Positions 10,434 to 19,708 of a stretch of DNA of 64,000 nt are shown in pieces (position 1 is the stretch's first letter; each line of letters begins with the position of its first letter). A program made the position numbers and the translations under genes. Below the pieces are notes generated by a model. It saw only the letters and a program-made list of their open reading frames with translations, did no database searches and had not been told where the DNA came from. Origin of the DNA: Thalassobacillus pellis (GTDB lineage: Bacteria; Bacillota; Bacilli; Bacillales; Halobacillaceae); NCBI RefSeq assembly GCF_016908295.1, contig NZ_JAFBDO010000002.1, positions 899,154 through 963,153 on the forward strand, given 5' to 3'.

Positions 10434-11804
10434 TTACTGACCCATTGCTTCCAGTGCTTCTTGATATTTCTTATTTGCCAGCTCATTTATTTGCTTAGCG
10501 TAATTTTCAAATTTCACTTTACCCTGCGTACTTGCATTGATCAATTCACCAATTGTTGCATTAGCCTTATCCCCTACCGATACGCCTGTAGGAGCTTCCC
10601 AGCGTGATTGGCCATAGCCAGGAGTCGTTTTAAATGGTTCAACAACTGCATTTTCGATATTTTTATAAGCTTCAACGAGGCCTGGCACGTCTACATTTTC
10701 AAAATAGGTGTCAAGCACTTCCTGGTCGGTGATCAATGGAACACCTGATAAACTTACAGCTTCTTCTTTTTCAGCAATTTCCATTCGTTTCATGTACCCA
10801 TCTTTGCCAAAGCCCATCCACTTGGCTAACTTATACGCAGCTTCTGGATGCTCCGTGGAACTGGAAATGCCAAAGTAATCATGAGTGACTACCGTCCTGT
10901 CCCCTGGAATTCCGATGAAATCCCATTCGAAATCTGCATTTTGTTCATAGCCGCCTATGGCCCAAGTCCCATCCCATTTGATGCCGACACCACTGTTGAA
11001 CCAGACTTCATTACCGTTTTTTCCATTAAAATTAGCCTTATCATCTTCTGTCAGCGTGGCATACGAATAACCATTAGTATTAATTCTTTTCGCCAGCTCG
11101 ATTCCGTTGATAAATTCTTTACTATCTAAAGAGTAGCCATCATGGAATGTATACCAGCCCAGGTCTTTGCTGACAGCAGCTGGATACCATTCCGGAATAG
11201 CGTTAGCTTCATTTAAACCGATGACACCTTGATTGATATTTGTAATATTGCTTACTGCCGACTCAAACTCCTCTACGCTCATGCCAAGATAGGGTACATC
11301 TAGGTTCGCTTGTGCGAAAAGATCTTTGTTTACGAAGTAGCCTAATATGTGCTGAGAAGAGGGAACGGAATAAACTTTCCCATTATACGTAATAGCTTCC
11401 CTAACTGATTTTGGAAGTAATTTGTAATCTTCATCTGCCTCCACATATTTCGTGACATCCAGTGTCCAATCATTTGCAATGGCAGTTGGGACATTTGTTA
11501 AGGAAAAGACGTCCGGCATTTCACCTGCACTTGCTGCAGAAGCTAACGATTCCTGCCAAGGATCAGCAATTGATTCATCAATTTTCACATTGATGTCCGG
11601 ATGTTCTTTCATAAAGGCTTCCACCAGCATTCGATTCAGGTTCGGCTCTCCTTCTGTACCGAATGACCAGCTAGCAATCGATAATGTGATTTCTCCTTCT
11701 CCACTATCGGATGATTCTTTACTTTCCGATGAAGAATCACTGGAGCAAGCAGCTAGAAGAGTAAAGACTGTTAACAATGTTACGAGAGAAAACCATTTTT
11801 TCAT
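10434..11804 (-). CDS. Sugar ABC importer solute-binding lipoprotein
   Basis: A 456-residue lipoprotein. The signal MKKWFSLVTLLTVF ends in the lipobox LLAAC, followed by a serine-rich flexible tether. The mature part is a family 1 solute-binding protein (EITLSIASWSFGTEGE, then VDKDLFAQANLDVP-like and WMGFGKDGYM features). I chose ATG 11804 with AGAGG eight bases upstream instead of the in-frame GTG at 11813, which touches the ribosome binding site. It is the conventional binding protein of this locus; because two permease pairs and two binding proteins are present, it may serve the pair at 1-1373. About 90 bp separates it from the GH35 gene, with no terminator seen. Confidence 0.88.
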   Translation of the reverse strand: MKKWFSLVTLLTVFTLLAACSSDSSSESKESSDSGEGEITLSIASWSFGTEGEPNLNRMLVEAFMKEHPDINVKIDESIADPWQESLASAASAGEMPDVFSLTNVPTAIANDWTLDVTKYVEADEDYKLLPKSVREAITYNGKVYSVPSSQHILGYFVNKDLFAQANLDVPYLGMSVEEFESAVSNITNINQGVIGLNEANAIPEWYPAAVSKDLGWYTFHDGYSLDSKEFINGIELAKRINTNGYSYATLTEDDKANFNGKNGNEVWFNSGVGIKWDGTWAIGGYEQNADFEWDFIGIPGDRTVVTHDYFGISSSTEHPEAAYKLAKWMGFGKDGYMKRMEIAEKEEAVSLSGVPLITDQEVLDTYFENVDVPGLVEAYKNIENAVVEPFKTTPGYGQSRWEAPTGVSVGDKANATIGELINASTQGKVKFENYAKQINELANKKYQEALEAMGQ

Positions 11805-11893
11805 TCCATACACCTCTTATATTTTTTTTGAAAATCTCACTTGAATCACAAACAGCTTCCATACCTTCCAACTAATGATTTCTGTATCAGAGA

Positions 11894-14233
11894 TCAGGGC
11901 GATGCAGTAAAAGTTATATTCATTTCCTCTTTTAATGATGGGTGCAATGTTATTTCATACAGACCCTGCGACCTTCTTTTTACATCCATACCAGGATTTT
12001 CGTGAGGTTCCCACTTGTCAGAATTGATTACGAGCAATTCCTCTGCCTGCTTCAAACGCACTTTAATGGTTAGAGAATTGACAGATTCCGCTGAATCAAA
12101 CACTTCTGCCGTTCCATATAGCAAGGTCAAATTTTCCTTTATCGGGACATTAACCGGAAGCATCAAGCCGCTTTTTGGTGGAATCGTAACAGCTGCTCCG
12201 CCAAACAAGGCTTGATTCTTCATATGGACAGTAGTTTTCTTCTTGTATCCATCAAAGTTATGGAGAAAGACGAAATAACTGTCCTTTGTCATTGATCGAA
12301 TGGAAATATCTACTTCCTGCTCCAAAGAGAAATCACTTCTGACATTCACCCGTTCAGCAAGTTGTCTGATTACCTCTTTTTTGTAATCAAAATCTATATC
12401 CATTCCAATTCCAAATACAACGGCCTTCCCTTTACCTGCCCTTTTCTCAAAAGCTACAACTTCTTTTGCTTCATCTTCAGACCAGGCAAACGCCCCTTCT
12501 TCCACATCAAACGCTTCCATATATTGGACTTGAACACTATCAAGCTCACCTACTTTGGCAAATCCAGTCTTTCTGCCTTTCGGACTTGCTCCAAGGTAAT
12601 CCTTTAACACGGTACATTCCATGCCTTGTAGATCTTTCGTTGGAATAGATGGAAACAGGATCAACTGACCACCATCCTCTATATAATCCACCAGTTTCTG
12701 CTGAACTTCCTTCCCCATCCAATTCATGGAGAACATCCACAAGGTCGGTGTTTTTTCTACATTTATCCGACCGTTATTTTGAATATTCAGACTTTCAAAA
12801 ACAATATTATTTACACGCAACCCCTTCGCCATACCATTAAAAATATTCAAGTCTCGCTCACGTTGAAACGTTTCAATTATGGGTGAAGAAAAATGATTAC
12901 TATACTCCGTCATGTAGTAATCAGGATAAAAAGCAAAACATGTATTAGTTACTTGCCTGGCGTTTAATAATGGCTTTTCATAGGTGTGGAACATTTTTCC
13001 TAAGTGGCGAATGACATGGAAATGGGGGCGTTTTTCTCCGGAAGCTGACAGTGGTGCCTGCCATTCATGCCTTCTTCCATTCAGACCGATATTTTCGTAG
13101 TTTTCTCCACCGACAAACATGTAATAATTGACGGCATTCATTCCATTTGCAAAGCAAAGGCGGGTGGTCAAGTCGAAGGTTTCAGGCTGCAGTCTGGGCT
13201 TATCCGATGCAGACCCGCCCTGAAATTCGGCTGAGAACAGCGGCTGATCCGAAGGCTGGATAGCTTTGGTAAATGCGTTAGCCAGTACTACATCTACATA
13301 ATTGTCGTATTCAATATTTCCAATATAATAGTCACCTGCAAGCATGGTGTCCTTCATCTTGGATGTTTCTAGTAATTGCGATATTCCTACTGGATACCTT
13401 GTGCCCCTTTTCAAAAAGTCGATTGTATGGAAACCGTGAATATTGATCAGGAAAGGGACGGTTATCCCTTCTTTTTGGGCTGTTTCTTTTAAGAATTCCA
13501 GATAAGTACGGTAATGCTCCCTCATAAATAAGTAGTAATCCTGATTTCTTTCTTCTCTATCTACTGGAAAATCTGAGGCAATGTTTTCTTGTGTCTCATG
13601 ATTGCTCGATGCAACATTTGGTTTTTCTTCTAAGTATTGTTCGTAATGTTTTCTTGTCACTTCGTTATAATCCCCTTCATTGGTCACCCAATGAAACATA
13701 CCGACTTCATTATCAAGCTGGAACATGATTACAGGGCCGTCCTGTGCTGCCTGAAATGGTTTAATGACAGAGCATACAGCGTGATACCAGGTTTCGACTT
13801 TTCTTAAATAGGCAGGATGCATGTAACTGACTACACGGGTCGGGTGCTGGTTTCCATCTTCTGTCTGCGCCATCGCATCCGGATAATTTTCCAGGAACCA
13901 GGTAGGCACACCATGATCAACAATTTCGGCCATGACGTAAGGTCCTGGGCGAACAAGACAGTACATGTCTTCTTCGGATATAAGTTGTAAAAATGCCCGG
14001 AAGTCCCGCTCTGCCCTCGTCTCCCCTGTCAAATCTATGTAACCTTCTTCGTATTCATGGAAGATCCAAGGAACATAGGTGCTGATCATATTGATCCCCG
14101 CTTCTTTCACTTGCCGGATACGGTCTTTCCATTCTTCTTTAGGGATTCGGAAATAATGTAGCTCCCCTCCAAAAACAATAGTTTCTTTGCCATTAATGAT
14201 GATCTTTTCACTTTCAACCCGAATCTCTTTCAC
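11894..14233 (-). CDS. Beta-galactosidase, glycoside hydrolase family 35
   Basis: A 779-residue enzyme without signal peptide, so it acts in the cytoplasm on imported oligosaccharides by releasing terminal beta-linked galactose. GH35 hallmarks are present: GGELHYFRIP (22-31), the acid/base glutamate in FQLDNEVGMF (E176) and the nucleophile in PLFSAEFQGG (E336), both intact. A C-terminal beta-rich region follows residue 500. Start is GTG 14233, directly after an AAAGGGGG run; an in-frame stop lies three codons upstream, so no longer start exists. The gene overlaps the lacI-type regulator by 20 bp. The coding sequence carries a second copy of the regulator's palindromic operator at 12863-12876. 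Confidence 0.9.
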   Translation of the reverse strand: MKEIRVESEKIIINGKETIVFGGELHYFRIPKEEWKDRIRQVKEAGINMISTYVPWIFHEYEEGYIDLTGETRAERDFRAFLQLISEEDMYCLVRPGPYVMAEIVDHGVPTWFLENYPDAMAQTEDGNQHPTRVVSYMHPAYLRKVETWYHAVCSVIKPFQAAQDGPVIMFQLDNEVGMFHWVTNEGDYNEVTRKHYEQYLEEKPNVASSNHETQENIASDFPVDREERNQDYYLFMREHYRTYLEFLKETAQKEGITVPFLINIHGFHTIDFLKRGTRYPVGISQLLETSKMKDTMLAGDYYIGNIEYDNYVDVVLANAFTKAIQPSDQPLFSAEFQGGSASDKPRLQPETFDLTTRLCFANGMNAVNYYMFVGGENYENIGLNGRRHEWQAPLSASGEKRPHFHVIRHLGKMFHTYEKPLLNARQVTNTCFAFYPDYYMTEYSNHFSSPIIETFQRERDLNIFNGMAKGLRVNNIVFESLNIQNNGRINVEKTPTLWMFSMNWMGKEVQQKLVDYIEDGGQLILFPSIPTKDLQGMECTVLKDYLGASPKGRKTGFAKVGELDSVQVQYMEAFDVEEGAFAWSEDEAKEVVAFEKRAGKGKAVVFGIGMDIDFDYKKEVIRQLAERVNVRSDFSLEQEVDISIRSMTKDSYFVFLHNFDGYKKKTTVHMKNQALFGGAAVTIPPKSGLMLPVNVPIKENLTLLYGTAEVFDSAESVNSLTIKVRLKQAEELLVINSDKWEPHENPGMDVKRRSQGLYEITLHPSLKEEMNITFTASP
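12863..12876. promoter_or_regulatory. Intragenic LacI-type operator copy
   Basis: A perfect 14-bp palindrome, TTGAAACGTTTCAA, lies in the GH35 coding sequence, where it encodes ETFQ. It is identical to the core of the operator over the lacI-type promoter at 15253-15270, about 2.4 kb away. Auxiliary intragenic operators that support repression by looping or roadblock are known for LacI-family systems; the role here is inferred. Confidence 0.5.
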
Positions 14234-15209
14234 CCCCTTTCAAGCTTGAAGAACGCGGAATAAATTCAATTGGAATATCTTCCACTTCAAAACCGGTTTC
14301 TTTATCCAGCATTTTGAATAACGTTTCTGCCGCGGTTATTCCCCACAGTTTTTTTTGAACACGGACAGTAGACAACGGGGGATGAAAATGCTTGGACAAA
14401 TCAATGTCATCATACCCTACAAATGCAATATCATCCGGAACCTGAAGACCTTTTTGCTGTACAGCCTTGATCGCCCCCATTGCCATTTCGTCATTGGCAG
14501 AAATGAATGCCGTGGGATACTCCTCATGTTCATCTAAATATGTTTTCATACTTAACAAACCACTAGTTTCCGTAAAATCAGCTCTGATTAAGTCTATTTC
14601 TCTATAGATTAACCCTCTTTGGGACAGGGTCTTTTTAAATCCCTTCAAACGCATTTCACCATCATAAGATTCTTCAGAACCAGTGATAAATCCAATACGC
14701 TTATGTCCCAGTTCTACTAGATGATTTACCGAATGCTCTACCCCAAGTGAATTCGGCAGTGTTATTTGTTTTATGAATGGATTTTCTATCTCTCGGTCTA
14801 ATACTACGATCGGAAACTTATCACTTGCTAAATAATTCAGCAATTCGTCCTTAATATGATAGTTTAAGATGATTGCCCCATCCACATATCGTTCCATCAA
14901 CAGCCGATGTTTATCATCCGAAGCGCATACTACCATCTCATAACCTTTCTCTATAACAGTATCCTGGATACCTTCCAGCAATTCACCAAAAAACGGTCCG
15001 GTAAATCCACTTAAGAAGAGGCCGATGATCTCATTCTTGTTTTTCTTTAAGTTTTTAGCATTTCCGTTTGGACGGTAACCGAGTTCTTTTGCCGCAAACA
15101 GTACTTTATCTTTGGTTGGTTGAGATATTAAGTCACTGCCATTGATAACATAAGATGCAGTGGCTAAACTTACCTTCGCTTTTCTCGCAACATCTTTTAA
15201 CGTAGTCAC
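14214..15209 (-). CDS. LacI-family transcriptional regulator of the sugar locus
   Basis: A 331-residue regulator with the LacI DNA-binding head at residues 2-50 (TTLKDVARKAKVSLATASYV, then INGS, and a hinge around GYRPNGNAKNLKK), followed by a periplasmic-binding-protein-like sensor domain (IIGLFLSGFTGPFF onwards, with FISANDEMAMGAIKA and DIAFVGYDDIDLS). It presumably represses its own transcript and the whole downstream locus, released by a sugar derived from the imported oligosaccharide. Start is GTG 15209, six bases after GAGGG. It is the first gene of the leftward operon and overlaps the GH35 gene. Confidence 0.92.
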   Translation of the reverse strand: MTTLKDVARKAKVSLATASYVINGSDLISQPTKDKVLFAAKELGYRPNGNAKNLKKNKNEIIGLFLSGFTGPFFGELLEGIQDTVIEKGYEMVVCASDDKHRLLMERYVDGAIILNYHIKDELLNYLASDKFPIVVLDREIENPFIKQITLPNSLGVEHSVNHLVELGHKRIGFITGSEESYDGEMRLKGFKKTLSQRGLIYREIDLIRADFTETSGLLSMKTYLDEHEEYPTAFISANDEMAMGAIKAVQQKGLQVPDDIAFVGYDDIDLSKHFHPPLSTVRVQKKLWGITAAETLFKMLDKETGFEVEDIPIEFIPRSSSLKGGERDSG

Positions 15210-15239
15210 GTTTTTCCCTCTTCTCTTACCTTACGGCTA

Positions 15240-15270
15240 CTATTAATAGTTTAATTGAAACGTTTCAATT
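15240..15270 (-). promoter_or_regulatory. Promoter and palindromic operator of the sugar locus
   Basis: On the minus strand a -35-like TTGAAA (15268-15263) and a -10-like TAATAG (15245-15240) are 17 bp apart, 31 bp upstream of the regulator start. The -35 lies inside the perfect 18-bp palindrome AATTGAAACGTTTCAATT (15253-15270), whose central CG and half-sites fit a LacI-family operator. A bound repressor would block polymerase. The half-site spacing is two bases shorter than in a CcpA cre site, so I favour the local regulator. Confidence 0.65.
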
Positions 15271-15608
15271 GAAAGTATAACGAATTAAGAAAGCGATTAC
15301 AATATTGTTTTCTGAATTTTATCACAATTAATTGCTATTCAGTAATTTTTTACTATTACTCATGGGAGAAATTACACAGGAGTGCTTGAAATATTTCTAT
15401 ACCAGCATATCGGCTAGCGAGTGGAATTTATTTTTCATACTTTCAAAAGGGGAGGAACCTTCATGTGTCGAATATGGAGATGAAGCGAGCGGTTGGAAGT
15501 TGTTAGGAAAAATGAAATATTTATGACGAAATGACAAATAAAGAGATACTTAGTAAAAAGTAAGGTACTATAAAGTGTAGAAAATAAACTTCTTACAAAA
15601 TTTAGGGG
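15271..15608. other. Intergenic region without a clear gene
   Basis: The spacer between the leftward sugar locus and the rightward TDT transporter is AT-rich. A strong ribosome binding site (GGGGAGG near 15450) precedes only a six-codon frame (MCRIWR), and longer frames start without a ribosome binding site. It may hold the transporter promoter and a short leader, but I see no convincing feature. Confidence 0.4.
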
Positions 15609-15617
15609 TTGAAACTA

Positions 15618-16670
15618 TTGCTCAGTTATCTCAAAAAACAGGCAGAACACCTATTTCCGGGATATTTCGCCCTAGTTATGGCTTCAGGTGCACTGTCGAT
15701 CGGTACGTACCTGCTTGATATGATTTTCATTGCTGAACTCCTGCTATACATAAATGTTGCTGCCTATCTCACCCTTTGGCTGCTTACCATTATCCGGATA
15801 CTATTTTATTTCCGGAATCTGAAAGCTGACCTGACAAGCCATGCCCGCGGGCCAGGTTTCTTTACGTTGATTGCTGCCACGAATGTTTTCGGCAGTCAGT
15901 TAATCATTGTCGCCGGCAATCATACATTCCCTGTGTATTTATGGTTACTTGCCATTTTCCTATGGCTGATCATAATGTACACCTTTTTTACAGCAGTAAC
16001 GGTACGGCGGGATAAACCTACGATTGCCGAGGGAGTCAACGGCGCGTGGCTGATTGCATCCGTGGCCACCCAATCGATTTCGATTCTCGGCACACTTCTC
16101 AGCCCTTATGTTGAAAATGGGCAGACTATTATATTATTCATCACTTTATGTATGTATTTTTTGGGCTGTATGCTTTACTTGAACATCATGACGCTTATCT
16201 TTTACCGGTTCACCTTCGTCAATTTCAAATTTGATGCCCTCACCCCTCCCTACTGGATCAACATGGGTGCGGTCGCTATTGCGACATTGGCGGGATCCAC
16301 CTTGATTTTGCACGCGGAAGAGTGGTCGCTGCTTGGTGAAATCACACCATTCATCAAAGGATTCACCTTGTTTTTCTGGATTGCCGGAACGTGGTGGATT
16401 CCTTTATTAATCATCCTTATGTTTTGGCGTCATATATACAACCGCTACCCGCTTGGATACGATCCTCAATTCTGGGGGATGGTGTTCCCGTTGTCCATGT
16501 ACACATCAAGCACTTATCAGCTATCCAAGGCATTGGAACTCCCCTTTTTAACCGTGATTCCAAAATTCATGGTTTTTGTCGCCCTGGCGGCATGGATACC
16601 GGGATTTATCGGACTTGTTCATCGTATATTTTTCACTTTACTGAACCACTATCAATCAAAGAATGCCTAA
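15618..16670 (+). CDS. TDT-family transporter (TehA/SLAC1-like)
   Basis: A 350-residue protein with about ten membrane segments and the family's opening FPGYFALVMASGALSIG. The TDT family (tellurite-resistance/dicarboxylate transporter) includes TehA, malate exporters and SLAC1 anion channels, so it most likely moves an anion; the substrate cannot be named. The longest frame begins with TTG at 15609 directly against AGGGG; I prefer TTG 15618, nine bases after AGGGG, giving MLSYLKKQAEHLF. It is a single-gene unit closed by a terminator. Confidence 0.82.
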   Translation: MLSYLKKQAEHLFPGYFALVMASGALSIGTYLLDMIFIAELLLYINVAAYLTLWLLTIIRILFYFRNLKADLTSHARGPGFFTLIAATNVFGSQLIIVAGNHTFPVYLWLLAIFLWLIIMYTFFTAVTVRRDKPTIAEGVNGAWLIASVATQSISILGTLLSPYVENGQTIILFITLCMYFLGCMLYLNIMTLIFYRFTFVNFKFDALTPPYWINMGAVAIATLAGSTLILHAEEWSLLGEITPFIKGFTLFFWIAGTWWIPLLIILMFWRHIYNRYPLGYDPQFWGMVFPLSMYTSSTYQLSKALELPFLTVIPKFMVFVALAAWIPGFIGLVHRIFFTLLNHYQSKNA

Positions 16671-16672
16671 AG

Positions 16673-16704
16673 AAAAGCTGACCCGTGACAAGGTCAGCTT
16701 TTTT
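16673..16704 (+). terminator. Terminator of the TDT transporter gene
   Basis: Stem AAAGCTGACC with GGTCAGCTTT around an eight-base loop, followed by a T run, three bases after the stop codon. Confidence 0.85.
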
Positions 16705-16807
16705 ACACGTTAAGAAAGTTGAACGTTGTTGAAGGATTAAAGTATAAGTAAAACAAAGGCTTTCGCCATACGGACTTTGTGACAAGGCCAAGTTTTTCTG
16801 TTAATCA

Positions 16808-17602
16808 TCACAGATAACGCACATCCGTAGTGGAAAAGTAAGGAAAATGTACAGCCATGTAATAGGCGAGCATCGTCACGCCCAGCAGATAAATCAGAAA
16901 CAGTCCATCGTATTTAGAAAAGCCTAACCGGTAATAGTAAGTCCGGCTTTTTGCTTCTGAAAAACGCTTCGCTTCCATGGCAACGGCGATCCGGTGGGCA
17001 CGCCGGATACTTTGGGACAGGAGAGGAATCGAATAAGATTTAAGCTTGTGATAAAAACCTGTGATCCCCTTTTTCCTTTGGACACCACGGACTTTTAAGG
17101 CATGGTTCAATGTCTGCATCTCTTCTGCCATCAGTGGCAGTAATCTGACAGCAGCCATAAAGCTGTATGCGAATTTCGGCTTCAGCTTCAGCTGCTGCAT
17201 CAGGGAGTAAAACAGAAATACCGGCCTTGTCGTCAAGGCAAAGACAACGCCTAACACAGCGAAGACAATTCCCCTAAACCCGAGGTGCAGCCCTCTGGTG
17301 AAACTTTCCTCCGTGATGTGCACCAGCCCCCAATGCAGCCAGGTCGTTTCCCCTTTCCCGAAAAAAATCATCGACGTAGAGGAAGTGAGGAAAATCAACA
17401 GGAATGGCAGGGAAATCAGGACTAGCCGCTTCGATGGATGGCCGGTAAAGAATAGGTAAAGAATGAGCATACCGATCAGTTCATTAAGAAGAAAGTTGAT
17501 ATTGTGAATCATCAGTATCTGGATGAACAGGACTACAAGGATAAGCAATTTCAGACTCGGATTAATGTGATGGAGCCAGGTTTCCTGGTGTGAAAAATCC
17601 AT
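16808..17602 (-). CDS. ykoC: ECF transporter T component of the thiamine-precursor importer (YkoC)
   Basis: A 264-residue membrane protein of the EcfT (CbiQ) family, the transmembrane coupling subunit that links the ATPase to the substrate-binding S component. The two coupling-helix signatures are visible as ALKVRGVQRK and VAMEAKRFSEA (residues about 165 and 207). It is last in a three-gene unit (ykoE-ykoD-ykoC) behind a TPP riboswitch, 11 bp after ykoD. In B. subtilis this importer brings in hydroxymethylpyrimidine/thiamine; the extra ykoF of that operon is absent here. Confidence 0.88.
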   Translation of the reverse strand: MDFSHQETWLHHINPSLKLLILVVLFIQILMIHNINFLLNELIGMLILYLFFTGHPSKRLVLISLPFLLIFLTSSTSMIFFGKGETTWLHWGLVHITEESFTRGLHLGFRGIVFAVLGVVFALTTRPVFLFYSLMQQLKLKPKFAYSFMAAVRLLPLMAEEMQTLNHALKVRGVQRKKGITGFYHKLKSYSIPLLSQSIRRAHRIAVAMEAKRFSEAKSRTYYYRLGFSKYDGLFLIYLLGVTMLAYYMAVHFPYFSTTDVRYL

Positions 17603-17613
17603 TCCTTTCCCTC

Positions 17614-19068
17614 CTAGGCATGTACCGGCTCTTGAGGATACTCTGAAGCTGGCACATTTTTAATAAGTTTTCCATCTTCCAGCTGCCAGACTCTGGTGGC
17701 AAAATGCTCTACAACCTTGGTGTCGTGAGTCACCATGAGAATAGCCGCTCCTCTTTTCCGCACTTGTTCAAGCTGCTCCAGGATGGCGAAAGTGTTCTTC
17801 GCATCCTGGCCGAATGTCGGTTCATCCAATAACAGGATCGGCTGGTCCTTTATGAGGGAAGCAGCGACACTCAGCCGCCGTTTTTGACCGATGGATAGCT
17901 GATAAGGATGGTTGTCCTGTTCCTCTTCCAGCTGATAAAAGTGAAGGGAATCGCTCACTCGTGAAGAAATCTCCGCCTCCTCCCTTTTTTCCAGCCGGAG
18001 TGTAAACGCCACCTCATCATAGACGGAATTCGTCACAAATTGGTATTCGGGGTTTTGAAAAACAAACGCCATCTCCTCAGCGAAGTTTGTGACTTTTTTA
18101 TGGTCACGACCATTGATATCGTACGTACCTGCTGACTGCACCAGGTTCATCAACGCAAGCAGAAGTGTGCTTTTTCCTGCTCCATTTTCACCGATTACCG
18201 TTATCCACTCCCCAAGCCGGGCTTCTGCGTAATCTATATGAACGATTTCCTTTTTTCCGCGATAGCCGGAAAAATCAGACAGGGTAATCGCAGGTGGTTG
18301 GTTATTGACTGGCTCTATTGTTCTGTCTGGCTGGTTCTCCTCCAAATAATCATCCCAGACACCGGGATACCAAATCCCCGCTTCTTTTAATTTCTGCTTG
18401 TACCCTTCAAAAATGACCTGCTTCGGTCCTTCGGCAATGATGTTTCCATTTTTTCCAAGCAGAATAATCCGGTCGACAACATCGACGATCTGATCGATTT
18501 TGTGCTCGATAATGATGAGCGTTTTGTCATCACCGATTTGTTTTATCGTATCCCATACTTGTGTAGTTCCATCCGGGTCGAGCATCGCAGTCGGTTCATC
18601 GAGGAAAATCACCTCAGGCTCCAGGGCGAGTACAGAAGCAAGTGCCAGCCGCTGCTTCATCCCACCAGATAAGGTGCTGATTTTCGTATGGTTATTTTCA
18701 AAAGCAAGGCCGACCTGACGCAAATAAGAGGTGATGCAGTCCGGCATTTTCTCACGAGGAACCTCGAGATTTTCCAGTACAAAAGCAATTTCCTCATCTA
18801 CATATGGCATGCAAAACTGCGCATCCGGATCTTGAAATAGGTATCCCCACGAATGTGGCACCGTGATTTCATCTGCCTTCATCGGCACATCCACTGTCTT
18901 AGGAATCAGTCCGGATAACACCTGCAGCAATGTCGATTTCCCGCAGCCTGACGGACCGAGTATTAACACTTTCTCCCCCTCTTTGATAGAGAGGGAGAAA
19001 TCGCTGAACAGTAGAGATTCCTTTCCGGGAAATTTCAATCTCATATTCGTCACACTGGCAATATTCAT
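17614..19068 (-). CDS. ykoD: Double-domain ECF transporter ATPase (YkoD)
   Basis: A 484-residue protein with two complete ABC ATPase domains in one chain. Domain 1: Walker A GPSGCGKST (about 37-45), signature LSGGMKQRLAL, Walker B VIFLDEPTA. Domain 2: Walker A GENGAGKST (about 294-302), signature LSIGQKRRLSV, Walker B ILLLDEPTF. Each has its switch histidine (IIIEHK and MVTHD). It powers uptake with YkoE and YkoC. It starts nine bases after the ykoE stop, so translation is probably coupled. Fusion of the two ECF ATPases is normal for YkoD. Confidence 0.9.
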   Translation of the reverse strand: MNIASVTNMRLKFPGKESLLFSDFSLSIKEGEKVLILGPSGCGKSTLLQVLSGLIPKTVDVPMKADEITVPHSWGYLFQDPDAQFCMPYVDEEIAFVLENLEVPREKMPDCITSYLRQVGLAFENNHTKISTLSGGMKQRLALASVLALEPEVIFLDEPTAMLDPDGTTQVWDTIKQIGDDKTLIIIEHKIDQIVDVVDRIILLGKNGNIIAEGPKQVIFEGYKQKLKEAGIWYPGVWDDYLEENQPDRTIEPVNNQPPAITLSDFSGYRGKKEIVHIDYAEARLGEWITVIGENGAGKSTLLLALMNLVQSAGTYDINGRDHKKVTNFAEEMAFVFQNPEYQFVTNSVYDEVAFTLRLEKREEAEISSRVSDSLHFYQLEEEQDNHPYQLSIGQKRRLSVAASLIKDQPILLLDEPTFGQDAKNTFAILEQLEQVRKRGAAILMVTHDTKVVEHFATRVWQLEDGKLIKNVPASEYPQEPVHA

Positions 19069-19077
19069 TTCATCACC

Positions 19078-19656
19078 CTACCCTAATGCCCGATAATCTT
19101 CTTCAGAAGCGGGGCGTACAAGGTTTGTGACACCGGTTTTCTCTAACGCCTGGACAAGCAGATAAGCGAATACTCCAGAAATGAGAACAGCACCAAGCAG
19201 CCTCGTTCCAATCAGAATAAGCAAATTCCAAAGGGCGAGATCACCGATATAGCCGTAATAAAAATCGATTCCAATTGAAGCAATGGCAGAAGCAACACCT
19301 GCTAAAGATGCAGCCAGCATATCGAATCGCTTGTAGCGGAAGGCGGCGAACAGCAATTCCGCAGCCAAACCTTGGCCAAGCCCGAATATTAACGTAGCTA
19401 CTCCCCATTCCCCGCCGAAAATGAACTCTCCCTGGGCTGCCGCTACTTCCGCAAGCAGAGCTACACCAGGTTTTCGAATAATCAAATAGGCAACCACAGC
19501 CGCAATGAACCACATGCCATAGATCAGCTGCTCGATATGAAGACCGAGCGTTGCCACGACACCGTACAACGGCCCCCACAGCTTATAAATCACCCCAAAA
19601 ATCAAAGAGATGACAATTGTCACCAGAATGTCTGTCAGTTTCAGCCCTTTTTCCAT
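19078..19656 (-). CDS. ykoE: ECF transporter S component (YkoE)
   Basis: A 192-residue membrane protein with five to six segments and the YkoE-type opening LTDILVTIVISLIFGVIYKL. It is the substrate-specificity subunit for the thiamine precursor hydroxymethylpyrimidine or thiamine. Assignment rests on the YkoE-like sequence, the adjoining ykoD and ykoC, and the TPP riboswitch upstream. ATG 19656 follows GGGAGAG. The leader between the riboswitch terminator and this start carries a 120-bp repeat element (19709-19828). Confidence 0.88.
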   Translation of the reverse strand: MEKGLKLTDILVTIVISLIFGVIYKLWGPLYGVVATLGLHIEQLIYGMWFIAAVVAYLIIRKPGVALLAEVAAAQGEFIFGGEWGVATLIFGLGQGLAAELLFAAFRYKRFDMLAASLAGVASAIASIGIDFYYGYIGDLALWNLLILIGTRLLGAVLISGVFAYLLVQALEKTGVTNLVRPASEEDYRALG

Positions 19657-19708
19657 ACATCTTCTCTCCCTTTTGTTAAAAATTTGTGATTTGGACTTTC
19701 CTAACGGT

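Noticed and set aside
15253..15270. CcpA cre site over the sugar-locus promoter
   Set aside because: The palindrome has half-sites two bases closer than a cre consensus, and it recurs only within this locus, so the local LacI-type regulator is the simpler reading.
15332..15526. A 64-codon frame upstream of the TDT gene
   Set aside because: No ribosome binding site and no recognisable composition; a short strong site inside it leads to only six codons.
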